From: Candidatus Aminicenantes bacterium UBA2199
GTDB taxonomy: Bacteria; Acidobacteriota; Aminicenantia; UBA2199
Reading direction: 5' to 3'
Assembly (NCBI GenBank): GCA_002327965.1
Contig: DCVB01000006.1
Location: 1-23,638 of the forward strand
Length of the DNA: 23,638 nucleotides
Part shown: piece by piece, positions 7,802 through 15,946 of the stretch
Layout of the letters: each line of letters begins with the position of its first letter
Position numbering within the stretch: the first letter of the stretch is position 1
The notes under the pieces: generated by a model
Database searches by the model: none
What the model saw: the letters and a program-made list of their open reading frames with translations, nothing else
What the model was told of the DNA's origin: nothing
Program-made: the position numbers and the translations under genes

Positions 7802-7849
7802 ACTCTTCTACTCGTCAACTCGTTTACCCGTCTACTCGTCTACCCGTCT
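7802..7849. repeat. 8-base tandem array, ACTCGTCT type (AGACGAGT on the other strand)
   Basis: Six units in register without indels: ACTCTTCT, ACTCGTCA, ACTCGTTT, ACCCGTCT, ACTCGTCT, ACCCGTCT. It sits eight bases beyond the stop of the membrane-protein gene and faces the 7732 array in opposite purine/pyrimidine sense. Not coding, and too short-period for CRISPR. Confidence 0.8.
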
Positions 7850-7857
7850 ATTTCTGT

Positions 7858-8679
7858 TTAAAATTCCACGCCGAACCTGTTTTTCAGCGCCAGGGCGATG
7901 GCGAAGGTCAGCAGCAGGTACCAGACCAGCCAGTGGGTGCGCAGGCCCAGCAGGGAGATGCTGCGCGCGGGGTAGCGGATGGCGACGGAGCGGATGGGCG
8001 CCGGCGCCTCGAGGAGCTTCTCGACCGGGTATATGAAGTGCTCCGGCGAGGAGGCGGCCAGCTTCTTGTTGGACAATGCCGCCAGTTGGTTGCCGATGAC
8101 CAGGTTCTTTTTCACCGTGGCGCCGCCGGCGGTGATGGCGATCGCGGTGGCGCCGGGCGTGCCGGCCCGCAGTTTCCAGTTGACCTCGTTGAGGGCGGTG
8201 ACATGCACCGGGTTCATTGTTGCCTGGAAGAGGGGATTGACGGCCAGGGTGGCCTCCGCGTCGCCGATGGCGCCGGCGAAGCGGGCCTTGACCGCGATGC
8301 TCTCGCCGGGACGGAAGGGGCGCATGCCGTAACGCACGTCCATCTGCACGAACAGCAGGAACAGCAGCGGCAGCACCACCAGCAGCGGCGCCAGGTTGAG
8401 GACGAAGTACTTGCCGGTGTAGTACAGGCTCTTGAAGAACGAGCCGACGATCGTCCTCCAGAAATCGCGGTAGAGGCGGATGGCCAGGATGTTGGCCTTG
8501 ATCCGGTCCTTGGTCTCCCGGACCTTGGCCGGGCTGGAGATCCAGCGGTAGATCACCAGCACGAACAGCGAGGTCAGCACGCTGAGGAAGAGGATGCCCC
8601 AGAAAGGGGGCAGTTTGGACAGCGGCGCCAGCAGCAGGTCGCAGCCCCGGGTGGCGAGGTAGTTGAGCTTTTGCGCCAT
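7858..8679 (-). CDS. Uncharacterised three-TM membrane protein, third gene of phosphoesterase operon
   Basis: A 273-residue membrane protein that I cannot assign to a named family with confidence. Predicted transmembrane segments are about residues 26-45, 91-112 and 248-265. The stretch after the first segment (residues 45-90: YRWISSPAKVRETKDRIKAN and on) is strongly basic and helical, so it should be cytoplasmic; this puts the beta-rich domain of residues 115-245 in the periplasm and a short basic tail inside. One TM, a charged helical hairpin, then another TM recalls the Oxa1/EMC3/DUF106 insertase layout, but I see no decisive motif and the large periplasmic domain is unlike it. The start codon lies one base after the stop of the 62-residue gene and has no ribosome site of its own, so translation is probably coupled. 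Confidence 0.75.
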   Translation of the reverse strand: MAQKLNYLATRGCDLLLAPLSKLPPFWGILFLSVLTSLFVLVIYRWISSPAKVRETKDRIKANILAIRLYRDFWRTIVGSFFKSLYYTGKYFVLNLAPLLVVLPLLFLLFVQMDVRYGMRPFRPGESIAVKARFAGAIGDAEATLAVNPLFQATMNPVHVTALNEVNWKLRAGTPGATAIAITAGGATVKKNLVIGNQLAALSNKKLAASSPEHFIYPVEKLLEAPAPIRSVAIRYPARSISLLGLRTHWLVWYLLLTFAIALALKNRFGVEF

Positions 8680-8680
8680 A

Positions 8681-8869
8681 CTAGGAGATGTAACCCAGGC
8701 CGCTGAGCTTGTTGGCCAGCTCCTCCTTGTCGTCGCCGCTCTTGATCTTCTCGTATTCCTTGCCGATCAGGTCCTCGACCAGCTCCTCCAGCGACGAATA
8801 GCCGTGGAAGGCGATGATGGCCTCGGCCTTCTGGTCGGCCTCCTTGCTGAGCTTGACTTTGCTTGCCAT
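8681..8869 (-). CDS. 62-residue ribbon-helix-helix-like small protein
   Basis: A 62-residue protein beginning MASKVKLSKEADQKAEAI. The pattern of a short strand (KVKLS), a helix to about residue 20, a GYSS turn and a second amphipathic helix (LEELVEDLIGKEYEKI) matches ribbon-helix-helix (Arc/CopG-like) small proteins by eye. The C-terminal third is charged and ends LSGLGYIS. GGAGG sits six to seven bases before the ATG and overlaps the stop of the phosphoesterase gene; its own stop is one base from the next ATG. It is thus the middle gene of a tightly coupled operon. It could be an autoregulator or a small adaptor binding the cytoplasmic part of the membrane protein; the sequence does not decide. 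Confidence 0.75.
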   Translation of the reverse strand: MASKVKLSKEADQKAEAIIAFHGYSSLEELVEDLIGKEYEKIKSGDDKEELANKLSGLGYIS

Positions 8870-8879
8870 GGTGTTCCTC

Positions 8880-10841
8880 CTAGATGATCGCTTTGCCTTT
8901 CATGGTCGGCGGCGTGTCGATGCCGAAATATTTCAATATGGTGGGGGCCATGTCCTGCATGTCGGGCACCGGCTTGCCGATCTTGAAGCTGGACAGGAAC
9001 GATGCCGGCACTTTCAGCGGGTCGACGCAGTGGTCGCCCGACCACCAGCCCATGTTGTCGCTGACCAGGTCGCGGCTGATGGTGCCCAGGGCCGAGTCGT
9101 CGCTGATGCGGTAGCCGCGGTTGAAGCCCAGGATGATGTCGGGGGCGCGATGCAGGAAATCCTTCGAGAAATGGTCCTCGGATATGTAGGCGCAGGTGAT
9201 CAGCCGGGCGCCGTCCTGGGGGTCGACCATGGCCTCGAGCTTGCCCTTGATCTCCTCCAGCAATCGGCGTCGTTCGCCGGCGCTGACGATGCCCTGGCTT
9301 TCCCTGCCGGCCAGGTTCAGGTAGAAGCCGTTCAGGCCCAGGGCGTAGGCCTTGGTGGAGCTCCAGTCGGCGGCGTCGAAGATCGACGCGCCCGGGTCGC
9401 TGTAGGTCAGTTTCAGGTAGCCCTCGCGCGCCAGCCAGTTGTTGATGTTGACCTCGCGGCGGAAGGGGGCGAAGCCGTGGTCGGACATGAGCATCACCGG
9501 CACGTCGGGGCCGACGGCCTGCAGGGCCTTGCCCAGCACGCGGTCGAACTTGCGGTACATCTCGTCGGTGATGAAGCCGAATTTCCGGTTCTCTTCCGGG
9601 TGGAAAAAGGGGTGCTGCCTGTCGTTGAGGGCCCAGAACATGTGCTGGCCCTGGTCAAGAGAAGAGAAGTAGAAGAACAGCAGTCCCTCCTTCTGGCCGA
9701 GGAAGCGCTTCAGCTCGTAGTCGAACAGGCGCCGGCTCTCCTCGAACACCGACAGCGACTGGACGATGAAGTTCTCCATGGAGAAGGTGCCGTTGCTCAG
9801 CGCCTTGGTGTCGGCCGGCAGGCCGATGGTGTGGAACAGGCCGACCCGGTCGGCCAGCTCGCGGCTGTAGTTCGCCGGAGTGCTGATGGGCACGGCGGGG
9901 CGGCGCGGGCTGATATGAATGGGGGAGACGTAGAGGCGGAAGCGCTCGCCCATCTCCATCAGGTAGAACTTGACCATGCCGGTGATGCCGGCCAGGCCGG
10001 AGATCAGCGAGAATTCGATCTCCACCCAGTCGGAATACTCCTTCTCGGCGATGAGGATTTCCTTGCCCTGGATGTCGATGCGCGCCGTCCTGTGCCGGTT
10101 GTCGACATGGACCCTGAAGGGGACGATGACCGGCTCGCTCTCCTTGAGCAGGTCGTTCTTCGGCCCGTCGATCTGCCCTTCCATGACGTTGTTCTCGTCG
10201 ATGTAGGCGTAGTAGACGTTGGCCGCGGACAGCTCGCTCTGCGACTCGTGTTCATCGGAGGTGAACAGCGAGTAGATGCCGTAGGTGCCCTGGATATCGG
10301 GGGTGCCCATGCCGCCCAGCGTGCGCTGCTGGCTGTCCGAGGGCGGGTAGTTGGTCGGGACCTTAAAAATAGTGGCCGGAATGCCGCGTTCCTGCAGGTG
10401 GTCCCAGAACGCCGGACCCTCGCGCTTGAGCACCACCTTGCCCGGCTTGAGCGGGAAGCGGTACTTGCCCAGGCCGACCAGCATGCGCGAGGGAGTCGTC
10501 TCGCTCTGGGCGAACATGGGCAGGTAGGTCTCGGGGTCGCGGTGCAGAAAGTCGTAGATGCCGTAGGTGCCGGGGTCGGAGCCGGAGATGAAGCTGCCCC
10601 AGGCCACCGGGCTCTGGGGCGGGATGGTGGAGCGCATCATGGTGAAAGCGCCGCGCTGGCCCAGGCGCTGCATGTTGGGCAGTTCGCCGCGGCGCATCAG
10701 CTGGTCGACCTTGCCGGGGTCCATGCCGTCGAAGCCCAGCACCAGCAGTTTTTTCCCCAGCGGTTTCCCCGCCCCGAAGTTCATGAACGGGGCGGCAGCG
10801 GCCAGGGTGCCGCCGCTTATGATGAATTCTCTGCGTTTCAT
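8880..10841 (-). CDS. Tat-exported alkaline phosphatase-superfamily phosphoesterase
   Basis: A 653-residue protein of the type I phosphodiesterase / nucleotide pyrophosphatase branch of the alkaline phosphatase superfamily. It begins MKRREFIISGG, a twin-arginine export signal, consistent with folding and metal loading before export. Metal ligands and nucleophile are recognisable: Asp38 in LGFDGMD, probable nucleophile Ser77 in PPQSPVAW (Ser in place of the more usual Thr), Asp and His of SSLDQGQHMFW, Asp-His of MSDHGFAP and His of GDHCVDP near the C-terminus. A long insertion (about residues 200-330) of beta-rich sequence separates the first and second halves. GAGG precedes the ATG, and a promoter is at 10879-10907. 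It heads an operon with the 62-residue protein and the membrane protein. The substrate could be a nucleotide, a phospholipid headgroup or a glycan phosphodiester. Confidence 0.88.
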   Translation of the reverse strand: MKRREFIISGGTLAAAAPFMNFGAGKPLGKKLLVLGFDGMDPGKVDQLMRRGELPNMQRLGQRGAFTMMRSTIPPQSPVAWGSFISGSDPGTYGIYDFLHRDPETYLPMFAQSETTPSRMLVGLGKYRFPLKPGKVVLKREGPAFWDHLQERGIPATIFKVPTNYPPSDSQQRTLGGMGTPDIQGTYGIYSLFTSDEHESQSELSAANVYYAYIDENNVMEGQIDGPKNDLLKESEPVIVPFRVHVDNRHRTARIDIQGKEILIAEKEYSDWVEIEFSLISGLAGITGMVKFYLMEMGERFRLYVSPIHISPRRPAVPISTPANYSRELADRVGLFHTIGLPADTKALSNGTFSMENFIVQSLSVFEESRRLFDYELKRFLGQKEGLLFFYFSSLDQGQHMFWALNDRQHPFFHPEENRKFGFITDEMYRKFDRVLGKALQAVGPDVPVMLMSDHGFAPFRREVNINNWLAREGYLKLTYSDPGASIFDAADWSSTKAYALGLNGFYLNLAGRESQGIVSAGERRRLLEEIKGKLEAMVDPQDGARLITCAYISEDHFSKDFLHRAPDIILGFNRGYRISDDSALGTISRDLVSDNMGWWSGDHCVDPLKVPASFLSSFKIGKPVPDMQDMAPTILKYFGIDTPPTMKGKAII

Positions 10842-10878
10842 TTTTCCTCGTTCGCCGAAATCATCGACGCAATGCTCA

Positions 10879-10907
10879 ATAATATACCAAATTCGTCATG
10901 ATTTCAA
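10879..10907 (-). promoter_or_regulatory. Promoter of the phosphoesterase operon
   Basis: On the minus strand TTGAAA (10902-10907) and TATTAT (10879-10884) are 17 bases apart. The transcript would start near 10872, leaving a leader of about 30 bases that includes GAGG before the ATG at 10841. It is divergent from the comEC promoter. Confidence 0.7.
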
Positions 10908-10935
10908 CCGCGGATCGGTTTTTTTCGCCAAGAGG

Positions 10936-10964
10936 TTGCGTTTCGCTCCCGCTGCGCTTAGTAT
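10936..10964 (+). promoter_or_regulatory. Promoter of comEC, probable leaderless start
   Basis: TTGCGT (10936-10941) and TAGTAT (10959-10964) are 17 bases apart. The ATG at 10970 follows the -10 box by five bases, with no Shine-Dalgarno sequence. The spacing is slightly tight for a leaderless start but fits the pattern seen at three other genes here. Confidence 0.5.
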
Positions 10965-10969
10965 CGGGC

Positions 10970-13312
10970 ATGCGCGATATTTTCACCCCGGTTTTCCTCG
11001 CCGGCCTGGCCCTGCTTTTCCTGGTCCACGGCCTGGCCCCGGCGCCGTATGCTTTCCGCATCCTGGCGCCGGCCTTTTTTGCCCTGTTCATCGGCTTTTT
11101 CGCGCTGGGGAAATACCGTATTGCCCATGCCCTGGTCGCGCTGGCGCTGGCGCTGCTTCTGGCCGGCGCCTACCTGCGCCAGCGTGACGCCTTTCATGCG
11201 GCACGGGACCTGTCATTCCCGGCCGGCGAGTACGTCACCGTGAGCGGCGAGCTGCTGGCCTTTCCCGAGATCGGCGCCGGCCGCTCGGTGCTGCGGCTGC
11301 GCGCGAACGATATTTCCTGGCCCATGGGCCGGAGCGATCGCGATCTGACCGTCCGCGTCGCCTGCAATGGCGACCTGCGCCAACTGAACCGCGGCGACCG
11401 CATCGAGGTCGACGCCCGCGTCGATGCGCGCAGCCCCAACCGCAATTTCTTCGCCAACCCCTACGAGACCTACCTGCTGTACAAGGGGATACAGCTGTCC
11501 GCCTTCAGCAAATCGGCGCAACTGGTTCGAGTGGTGAAGCGGGCGAACCCGTTCTGGCGGGCCATCGGCGCCTGGCGGGAGCGTGTGCGCCGGGCGATCG
11601 AGGCCCGCTACCTGCATGAAGGCGTCCTGCAACCCGCCGGCGTGTTCCTGGAAGCCACGCTGCTCGGCGACCGAGGCCGGCTGGAGAACGATGAGCAGGA
11701 GGTGCTGATCGGCAGCGGCGTCTTTCACCTGCTGGCCATCTCGGGCGGCAACATCGCCATCCTGGCCCTGGTCTCGCTCCTGGCCCTCCGCTGGCTGCGC
11801 CTGTCCCTCATGCCGCGCTACGGCATCACCGCCCTGCTGCTGTCGCTGTTCCTGGCCCTTTCCGGCTTCGACGTCTCGGCCGAAAGGGCGGTGCTGATGG
11901 CCCTGCTGGTCTTTGCCGGAAAGGTCTGGTTCATGGACGTGGAGCCGTCCAACATCATCTCCTTCTGCGGCCTGCTGCTGCTGGCCGTCAACCCGGCGCA
12001 GTTCCTCGATCCCGGGTTCGTCCTGACCTTCGCCCTGACCGCGGCCATCCTGGCCGGCCGGCGCATTTTTCTCCCCAGCTTGTCTTTCCTGCCGCGCTGG
12101 ATCGCCGAGCTGGTCTCGGCCAATTTCTCCGCCGCCCTGATGGCGCTGCCCCTGTCGCTCTATTTTTTCCAGCGCTACGCCTTTGCCGGATTTTTCAGCG
12201 GCCTGCTGCTGGCGCCGCTGGCGGCGGTGGTTACCGTCTGCGGCGTGCTGCTCCTGTTCCTGGCCTGGCTGCCGCCGGCGGCCGCCGCCCTGGCGCTGCT
12301 GCCGGCGGGGATCGCCCTGGACGCGTTTTTCGCGGTCAGCGACTGGATCTACTCGCATGCTTCCCTGAGCGTCTTCCGGCCGCCGCCGCCGCTCTGGCTG
12401 TTCGTCGCCGCCGGCCTGCTTTTCTACGCCGTCTCCCTGGAGCGGCTGAAAACCCTCGGCCGGGCCCTGGCGGCGCTGCTGCTGGCCGGCGTTCTGGTCT
12501 TCATCTCCCTGCCGCCGCGGCGCTACCGCCCGGGCAACCTGGAAGTTTATTTCCTGGACGTCGGCCACGGCGACGCCATCATCGCGGCTTTTCCCAGCGG
12601 TGATGCCCTGCTGGTCGACGGCGGCGGTTCCAGCTACTCCGATTTCCAGGTCGGCCGGCGCCTGGTCCTGCCCTTTCTCATCCAGAAGCGCATCCGCGTC
12701 CGCTGGGCGGCGGTGAGCCATTTCCATCCCGACCATGCCCGGGGACTGGCCGAGATCATCGCCATCCTGAAGCCCGAGGAACTTTGGCTCTCTTCAAGCG
12801 CGGCCGATGATGTGCATTATCAGCAGTTGCTGGGCGCCCGGCCCGCGAAAACACTTCTCCGCAAGGTAACTCGCGATTTCCGCCGGCAGGTCGGTGATGT
12901 TTCGATCGCCTGCCTGTTCCCGCCCCGGTTCATCGAGAGCGATGCCGCGCACAACGACCACTCCATGGTCCTGCGCGTTGCCGACGGCCGCTTTTCGTTT
13001 CTTCTCGCCGGAGACATCGAAAAGGAGGCCGAAAGGGAGCTTGCCGACGAGTACGGCGTCGGCCTGTCCTCGCGGGTCCTGAAGGTCCCGCACCACGGCT
13101 CGCGCACTTCTTCCTCCGCGGCGTTCCTCGACGCGGTCAATCCCGGAGTCGCGGTTATCTCCGCCCCGGCCCACAGTTCCTACGGCTTTCCCCATCCCGA
13201 GGTCGTCGGGCGCCTGAAGCAGCGCGGCATCCGCTGGCTGACGACGGCCAGGAGGGGAGGGATCATGATCGCGTCGACGCCGGCGGGACTGGAGATCGAG
13301 GTATCCAAGTAA
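10970..13312 (+). CDS. comEC: ComEC/Rec2 DNA-uptake channel
   Basis: A 780-residue inner-membrane protein that carries single-stranded DNA into the cytoplasm during natural transformation. Order of domains: N-terminal TM segments and an OB-like DUF4131 region (to about residue 210), the Competence transmembrane domain with its signature HLLAISGGN near residue 253, and a C-terminal metallo-beta-lactamase domain from about residue 523 (LDVGHGDA, then SHFHPDH at about 583-589, LLAGDI near 680, VPHHGS near 707). The metal-binding residues of the nuclease-like domain look intact, suggesting it can degrade the non-transported strand. The start at 10970 rather than an ATG at 10898 is chosen because the earlier one lies upstream of the promoter and adds a non-membrane, atypical N-terminus. 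No other competence gene is in the window. Length and architecture are typical, so the gene seems functional. Confidence 0.92.
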   Translation: MRDIFTPVFLAGLALLFLVHGLAPAPYAFRILAPAFFALFIGFFALGKYRIAHALVALALALLLAGAYLRQRDAFHAARDLSFPAGEYVTVSGELLAFPEIGAGRSVLRLRANDISWPMGRSDRDLTVRVACNGDLRQLNRGDRIEVDARVDARSPNRNFFANPYETYLLYKGIQLSAFSKSAQLVRVVKRANPFWRAIGAWRERVRRAIEARYLHEGVLQPAGVFLEATLLGDRGRLENDEQEVLIGSGVFHLLAISGGNIAILALVSLLALRWLRLSLMPRYGITALLLSLFLALSGFDVSAERAVLMALLVFAGKVWFMDVEPSNIISFCGLLLLAVNPAQFLDPGFVLTFALTAAILAGRRIFLPSLSFLPRWIAELVSANFSAALMALPLSLYFFQRYAFAGFFSGLLLAPLAAVVTVCGVLLLFLAWLPPAAAALALLPAGIALDAFFAVSDWIYSHASLSVFRPPPPLWLFVAAGLLFYAVSLERLKTLGRALAALLLAGVLVFISLPPRRYRPGNLEVYFLDVGHGDAIIAAFPSGDALLVDGGGSSYSDFQVGRRLVLPFLIQKRIRVRWAAVSHFHPDHARGLAEIIAILKPEELWLSSSAADDVHYQQLLGARPAKTLLRKVTRDFRRQVGDVSIACLFPPRFIESDAAHNDHSMVLRVADGRFSFLLAGDIEKEAERELADEYGVGLSSRVLKVPHHGSRTSSSAAFLDAVNPGVAVISAPAHSSYGFPHPEVVGRLKQRGIRWLTTARRGGIMIASTPAGLEIEVSK

Positions 13313-13475
13313 GGAAGAAAGACGTTAGACGACAGACGACAGATGACAGAGGACAGACGACAGAGGACAGAAGTTAGACGCTAGATGTCAGCAAGAGGAA
13401 GAGCGTGAAAAAAAACCGAAACAACGGCGGAATGCGTATTGCTCATTATGGCATGGATCAGGAGGGAAGAGGATT
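13313..13475. other. Intergenic spacer between comEC and the DUF5916 gene
   Basis: It holds the 7-base tandem array described separately (13320-13389), then a purine-rich stretch and the ribosome-binding region of the next gene. I see no terminator after comEC and no clear promoter for the next gene. Confidence 0.5.
13320..13389. repeat. 7-base tandem array, AGACGAC type
   Basis: Ten consecutive 7-base units in register, each starting AGA: AGACGTT, AGACGAC (twice), AGATGAC, AGAGGAC, AGACGAC, AGAGGAC, AGAAGTT, AGACGCT, AGATGTC. It begins eight bases after the comEC stop and has no reading frame. The AGACGA core is shared with the array at 7802-7849, read on its minus strand. Confidence 0.85.
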
Positions 13476-15713
13476 ATGAGGAAAATTCAAAATATTGAAC
13501 TATTTTTGGCCTGCCTGGCGTTGTTCCTGGCGGTCCAACCTTGCCTGGGCGCCCAGGAGGCTCCCAAGCCTCCCTCGCCCCAGCCGCTCGACGTGCCGCG
13601 CATCGAGGAAAAGATCTCGGTCGACGGCCGCCTCGACGAACCGGCCTGGCAGCGGGCGCTGCTGCTCTACCTGCCGGTCGAGACCGAGCCGGGCGAGAAC
13701 ATCCCCGCCACGGTGCGCACCGAAGTGCGCGTCTTCTACGGCAAGGACGCCATTTATTTCGGCCTGGAGTGCGATGATCCCGATCCGGGGCAGATCCGCG
13801 CCCGCTTCGCCGAGCGCGACCAGTTCGATGCCGACGACCTGATCAACATCAACCTCGACACCTTCAACGACGAGCGGCGCAACTATTTCTTCGGCTGCAA
13901 CCCGTTGGGCGTGCAGCGCGACGGAATGGAGACCGTTGGCGGTGACATTTCGTGGGACGCCATCTGGGACTCGGCCGGCCGCATCCACGACAAGGGCTAT
14001 ACCATCGAGATGGCCATCCCCTTCTCCTCGCTGCAGTTCCAGCGCAGTGCCGGTCCACAGGTGTGGGGATTGGACATCTCGCGCTGGTACCCGCGCTCGC
14101 AGCGTCACCGCCTGGGGCTGGTGCCGATCGGCCGCGACAACAACTGCTACCAGTGCCAGTTCATGAAGATCCGCGGCTTCGCCGGCATCACGCCCGGCCG
14201 GCGCATCGAGCTCGTCCCCACCCTGACCGGCATCCGCAGCGACGCCCGCAAGGAGATGCCCGGCGGGGGTTTCGAGAGCATGTCCAGAGACCTCGATCCC
14301 GGCCTGACCGCCAAGTGGGGGATCACCTCCAACCTGATGCTGAACGCCACGGTCAACCCCGACTTCTCCCAGGTCGAGGCCGACGCGCGCCAGCTGGACG
14401 TCAACCAGCCCTTCGCCCTCTACTACCAGGAGAAGCGCCCCTTCTTCACCGAGGGGGCCGATTTCTTCGCTACCCCGTTCCGGGTGATCTATACCCGCAC
14501 CCTGCGCGATCCGCGCTGGGGGCTGAAGCTGTCGGGCAAGGAGGGGAAAAACACCATCGGCGCCTACTTCGTCCAGGACGAGCTGACCAACCTCATCTTC
14601 CCGGCCAGCCAGGGTTCGGGCGCCGCCTCGCTCGACCAGCTCTCGTCGGCGCTGGTGCTGCGCACCAAGCGCGACTTCGGCAGCCGCTACACGCTGGGCG
14701 CCCTGTTCACCCACCGCAGCGGCGACGATTACTTCAACCGCGTCTTCGGCTTCGACGGCGCGGCGCGCTTCAGCCGCCGCGACAAGGTGACCTTCCAGTT
14801 CCTCGGCTCCTCGACCCGTTATCCCGGGGAGGTCGCCCTCGACTTCGGTCAACCGTTGGGCACGCTGGGCGACATGGCCTTCGGCGCTCAGTTCGAGCAC
14901 CAGGGGCGCAACCTGCAATACTGGGTTGAGTACGACGACGTGGGACCGGAGTTCCGCGCCGACCTGGGCTTCATGCCCAGGGTCGGCTACCGCGAGCTGG
15001 AGGGCGGCGTCAGCTACGGCTGGCTCCGCGACCGCGGCTGGTGGTCGCGGATCATGCTGGGCAGCAACTGGGAGCGCTCCGAGGACCACCAGGGGCGGTT
15101 CCTCTTCGAGATGAACAGCCTGAACTTTGTCTTCCGTGGCGCCATGCAGAGCTATTTCAATCTCTACGGCTACCGCATGCATGAGGACTTCCGGGGCAGG
15201 ACCTTCCCCCTATGGGCGGCCGAAGCTCTGCTGGGGCTGTCGCCCCACGCCGCCGTAAGGCTGGCCTTCTACGGCAACCTGGGCGACCGCATCGACTACG
15301 AGAATATCCGCCCCGGCTGGCAGGTACAGGCCAACCCGACGATCACGCTCAACGCCGGCCGGCGCCTGGCCTTCGAGCTCGATCACAATTACGTGCGCAT
15401 GAAGGTGAATGGCGCCGAGCTGTACACGGCCAGCATTACCCAGGGCAAGGTCATCTACCACCTCAACCTGCGCATGTTCCTGCGCGCCGTCGGCCAGTAC
15501 GTCGACTACCGCTACAACGTCGCCAACTACACCTTCCCTGTCGACCCGGAGTTCAGGCACTTCTTCAGCCAGTTCCTCTTTTCCTACAAGCTCAACCCGC
15601 GCACGGTTCTCTTCCTCGGCTACTCCGACAACGCCCGGGGCACGCAGGACTACCGCCTCACCCGCAGCGACCGGACCCTATTCATGAAGGTGAGTTATTC
15701 GTGGCAGATGTAG
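13476..15713 (+). CDS. DUF5916 outer-membrane protein with CBM9-like N-terminal domain
   Basis: A 745-residue exported protein. The N-terminus is a signal peptide (MRKIQNIELFLACLALFLA, cleavage near the GAQ at about 26-28). Residues about 40-230 form a CBM9-like carbohydrate-binding beta-sandwich, recognisable from SVDGRLDEPAWQRA and the later DKGYTIEMAIPFSSL. From about 245 to the end the sequence is alternating amphipathic beta strands rich in aromatic residues with short turns, as in the DUF5916 beta-barrel (for example NPDFSQVEADARQLD and EKRPFFTEGADFF, both typical of this family). The C-terminus, MKVSYSWQM, ends in aromatic residues, roughly as barrel proteins do. An AGGAGG-like site precedes the ATG. 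Members are common in Bacteroidota and Acidobacteriota; the ligand or transported substrate is not known. No SusC/SusD-like partner is adjacent. Confidence 0.88.
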   Translation: MRKIQNIELFLACLALFLAVQPCLGAQEAPKPPSPQPLDVPRIEEKISVDGRLDEPAWQRALLLYLPVETEPGENIPATVRTEVRVFYGKDAIYFGLECDDPDPGQIRARFAERDQFDADDLININLDTFNDERRNYFFGCNPLGVQRDGMETVGGDISWDAIWDSAGRIHDKGYTIEMAIPFSSLQFQRSAGPQVWGLDISRWYPRSQRHRLGLVPIGRDNNCYQCQFMKIRGFAGITPGRRIELVPTLTGIRSDARKEMPGGGFESMSRDLDPGLTAKWGITSNLMLNATVNPDFSQVEADARQLDVNQPFALYYQEKRPFFTEGADFFATPFRVIYTRTLRDPRWGLKLSGKEGKNTIGAYFVQDELTNLIFPASQGSGAASLDQLSSALVLRTKRDFGSRYTLGALFTHRSGDDYFNRVFGFDGAARFSRRDKVTFQFLGSSTRYPGEVALDFGQPLGTLGDMAFGAQFEHQGRNLQYWVEYDDVGPEFRADLGFMPRVGYRELEGGVSYGWLRDRGWWSRIMLGSNWERSEDHQGRFLFEMNSLNFVFRGAMQSYFNLYGYRMHEDFRGRTFPLWAAEALLGLSPHAAVRLAFYGNLGDRIDYENIRPGWQVQANPTITLNAGRRLAFELDHNYVRMKVNGAELYTASITQGKVIYHLNLRMFLRAVGQYVDYRYNVANYTFPVDPEFRHFFSQFLFSYKLNPRTVLFLGYSDNARGTQDYRLTRSDRTLFMKVSYSWQM

Positions 15714-15732
15714 GATAGAGCCTGTTTTATTG

Positions 15733-15888
15733 CGTACGGTAAATTGCGGCGGCAAGGGCGACCAGAACATCCCCGCGGTCTTCCTCCTCGACAGGGAGGG
15801 CGTCGTCCGCTTCAAGCTCATCGGCCAGCACACTTTGGACCGGCCCTAGGCGGACTATCTCGAGAAGATCATGAAGGTCATGCTCTGA
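15733..15888 (+). pseudogene. Decayed C-terminal fragment of a thioredoxin-fold (redoxin/TlpA-like) gene
   Basis: In one forward frame this stretch reads NIPAVFLLDREGVVRFKLIG and on, the typical cis-proline strand and following hairpin of thioredoxin-fold redoxins, then meets an in-frame TAG at 15847-15849, continues ADYLEKIMKVML in the same frame and stops at 15886. The CxxC active-site half is absent. About 45 residues remain of what is normally over 130, so this is a remnant. Neighbouring sequence on both sides is unrelated. The 5' edge of the homology is approximate. Confidence 0.65.
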
Positions 15889-15946
15889 GGAGAGCCTTGG
15901 GGACTGACTGTGGAAATGTGAAAACGATTGGGTTTCAGAAACGCTG

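Noticed and set aside
7802..7849. CRISPR-like appearance of the short repeats
   Set aside because: Units are 8 bases, contiguous and without spacers; no cas gene is present.
7858..8679. Membrane protein as a YidC/EMC3 insertase
   Set aside because: The order of TM and basic helical hairpin is suggestive, but no conserved insertase motif is visible and a large periplasmic beta domain is unexpected.
8814..10901. 695-residue forward open frame opposite the phosphoesterase
   Set aside because: It mirrors the codon bias of the real minus-strand gene, is rich in Val/Ala/Gly/Asp/His/Gln repeats and has no domain motif.
13500..15182. 560-residue reverse open frame opposite the DUF5916 gene
   Set aside because: Shadow of the real gene; no signal, membrane or domain feature.
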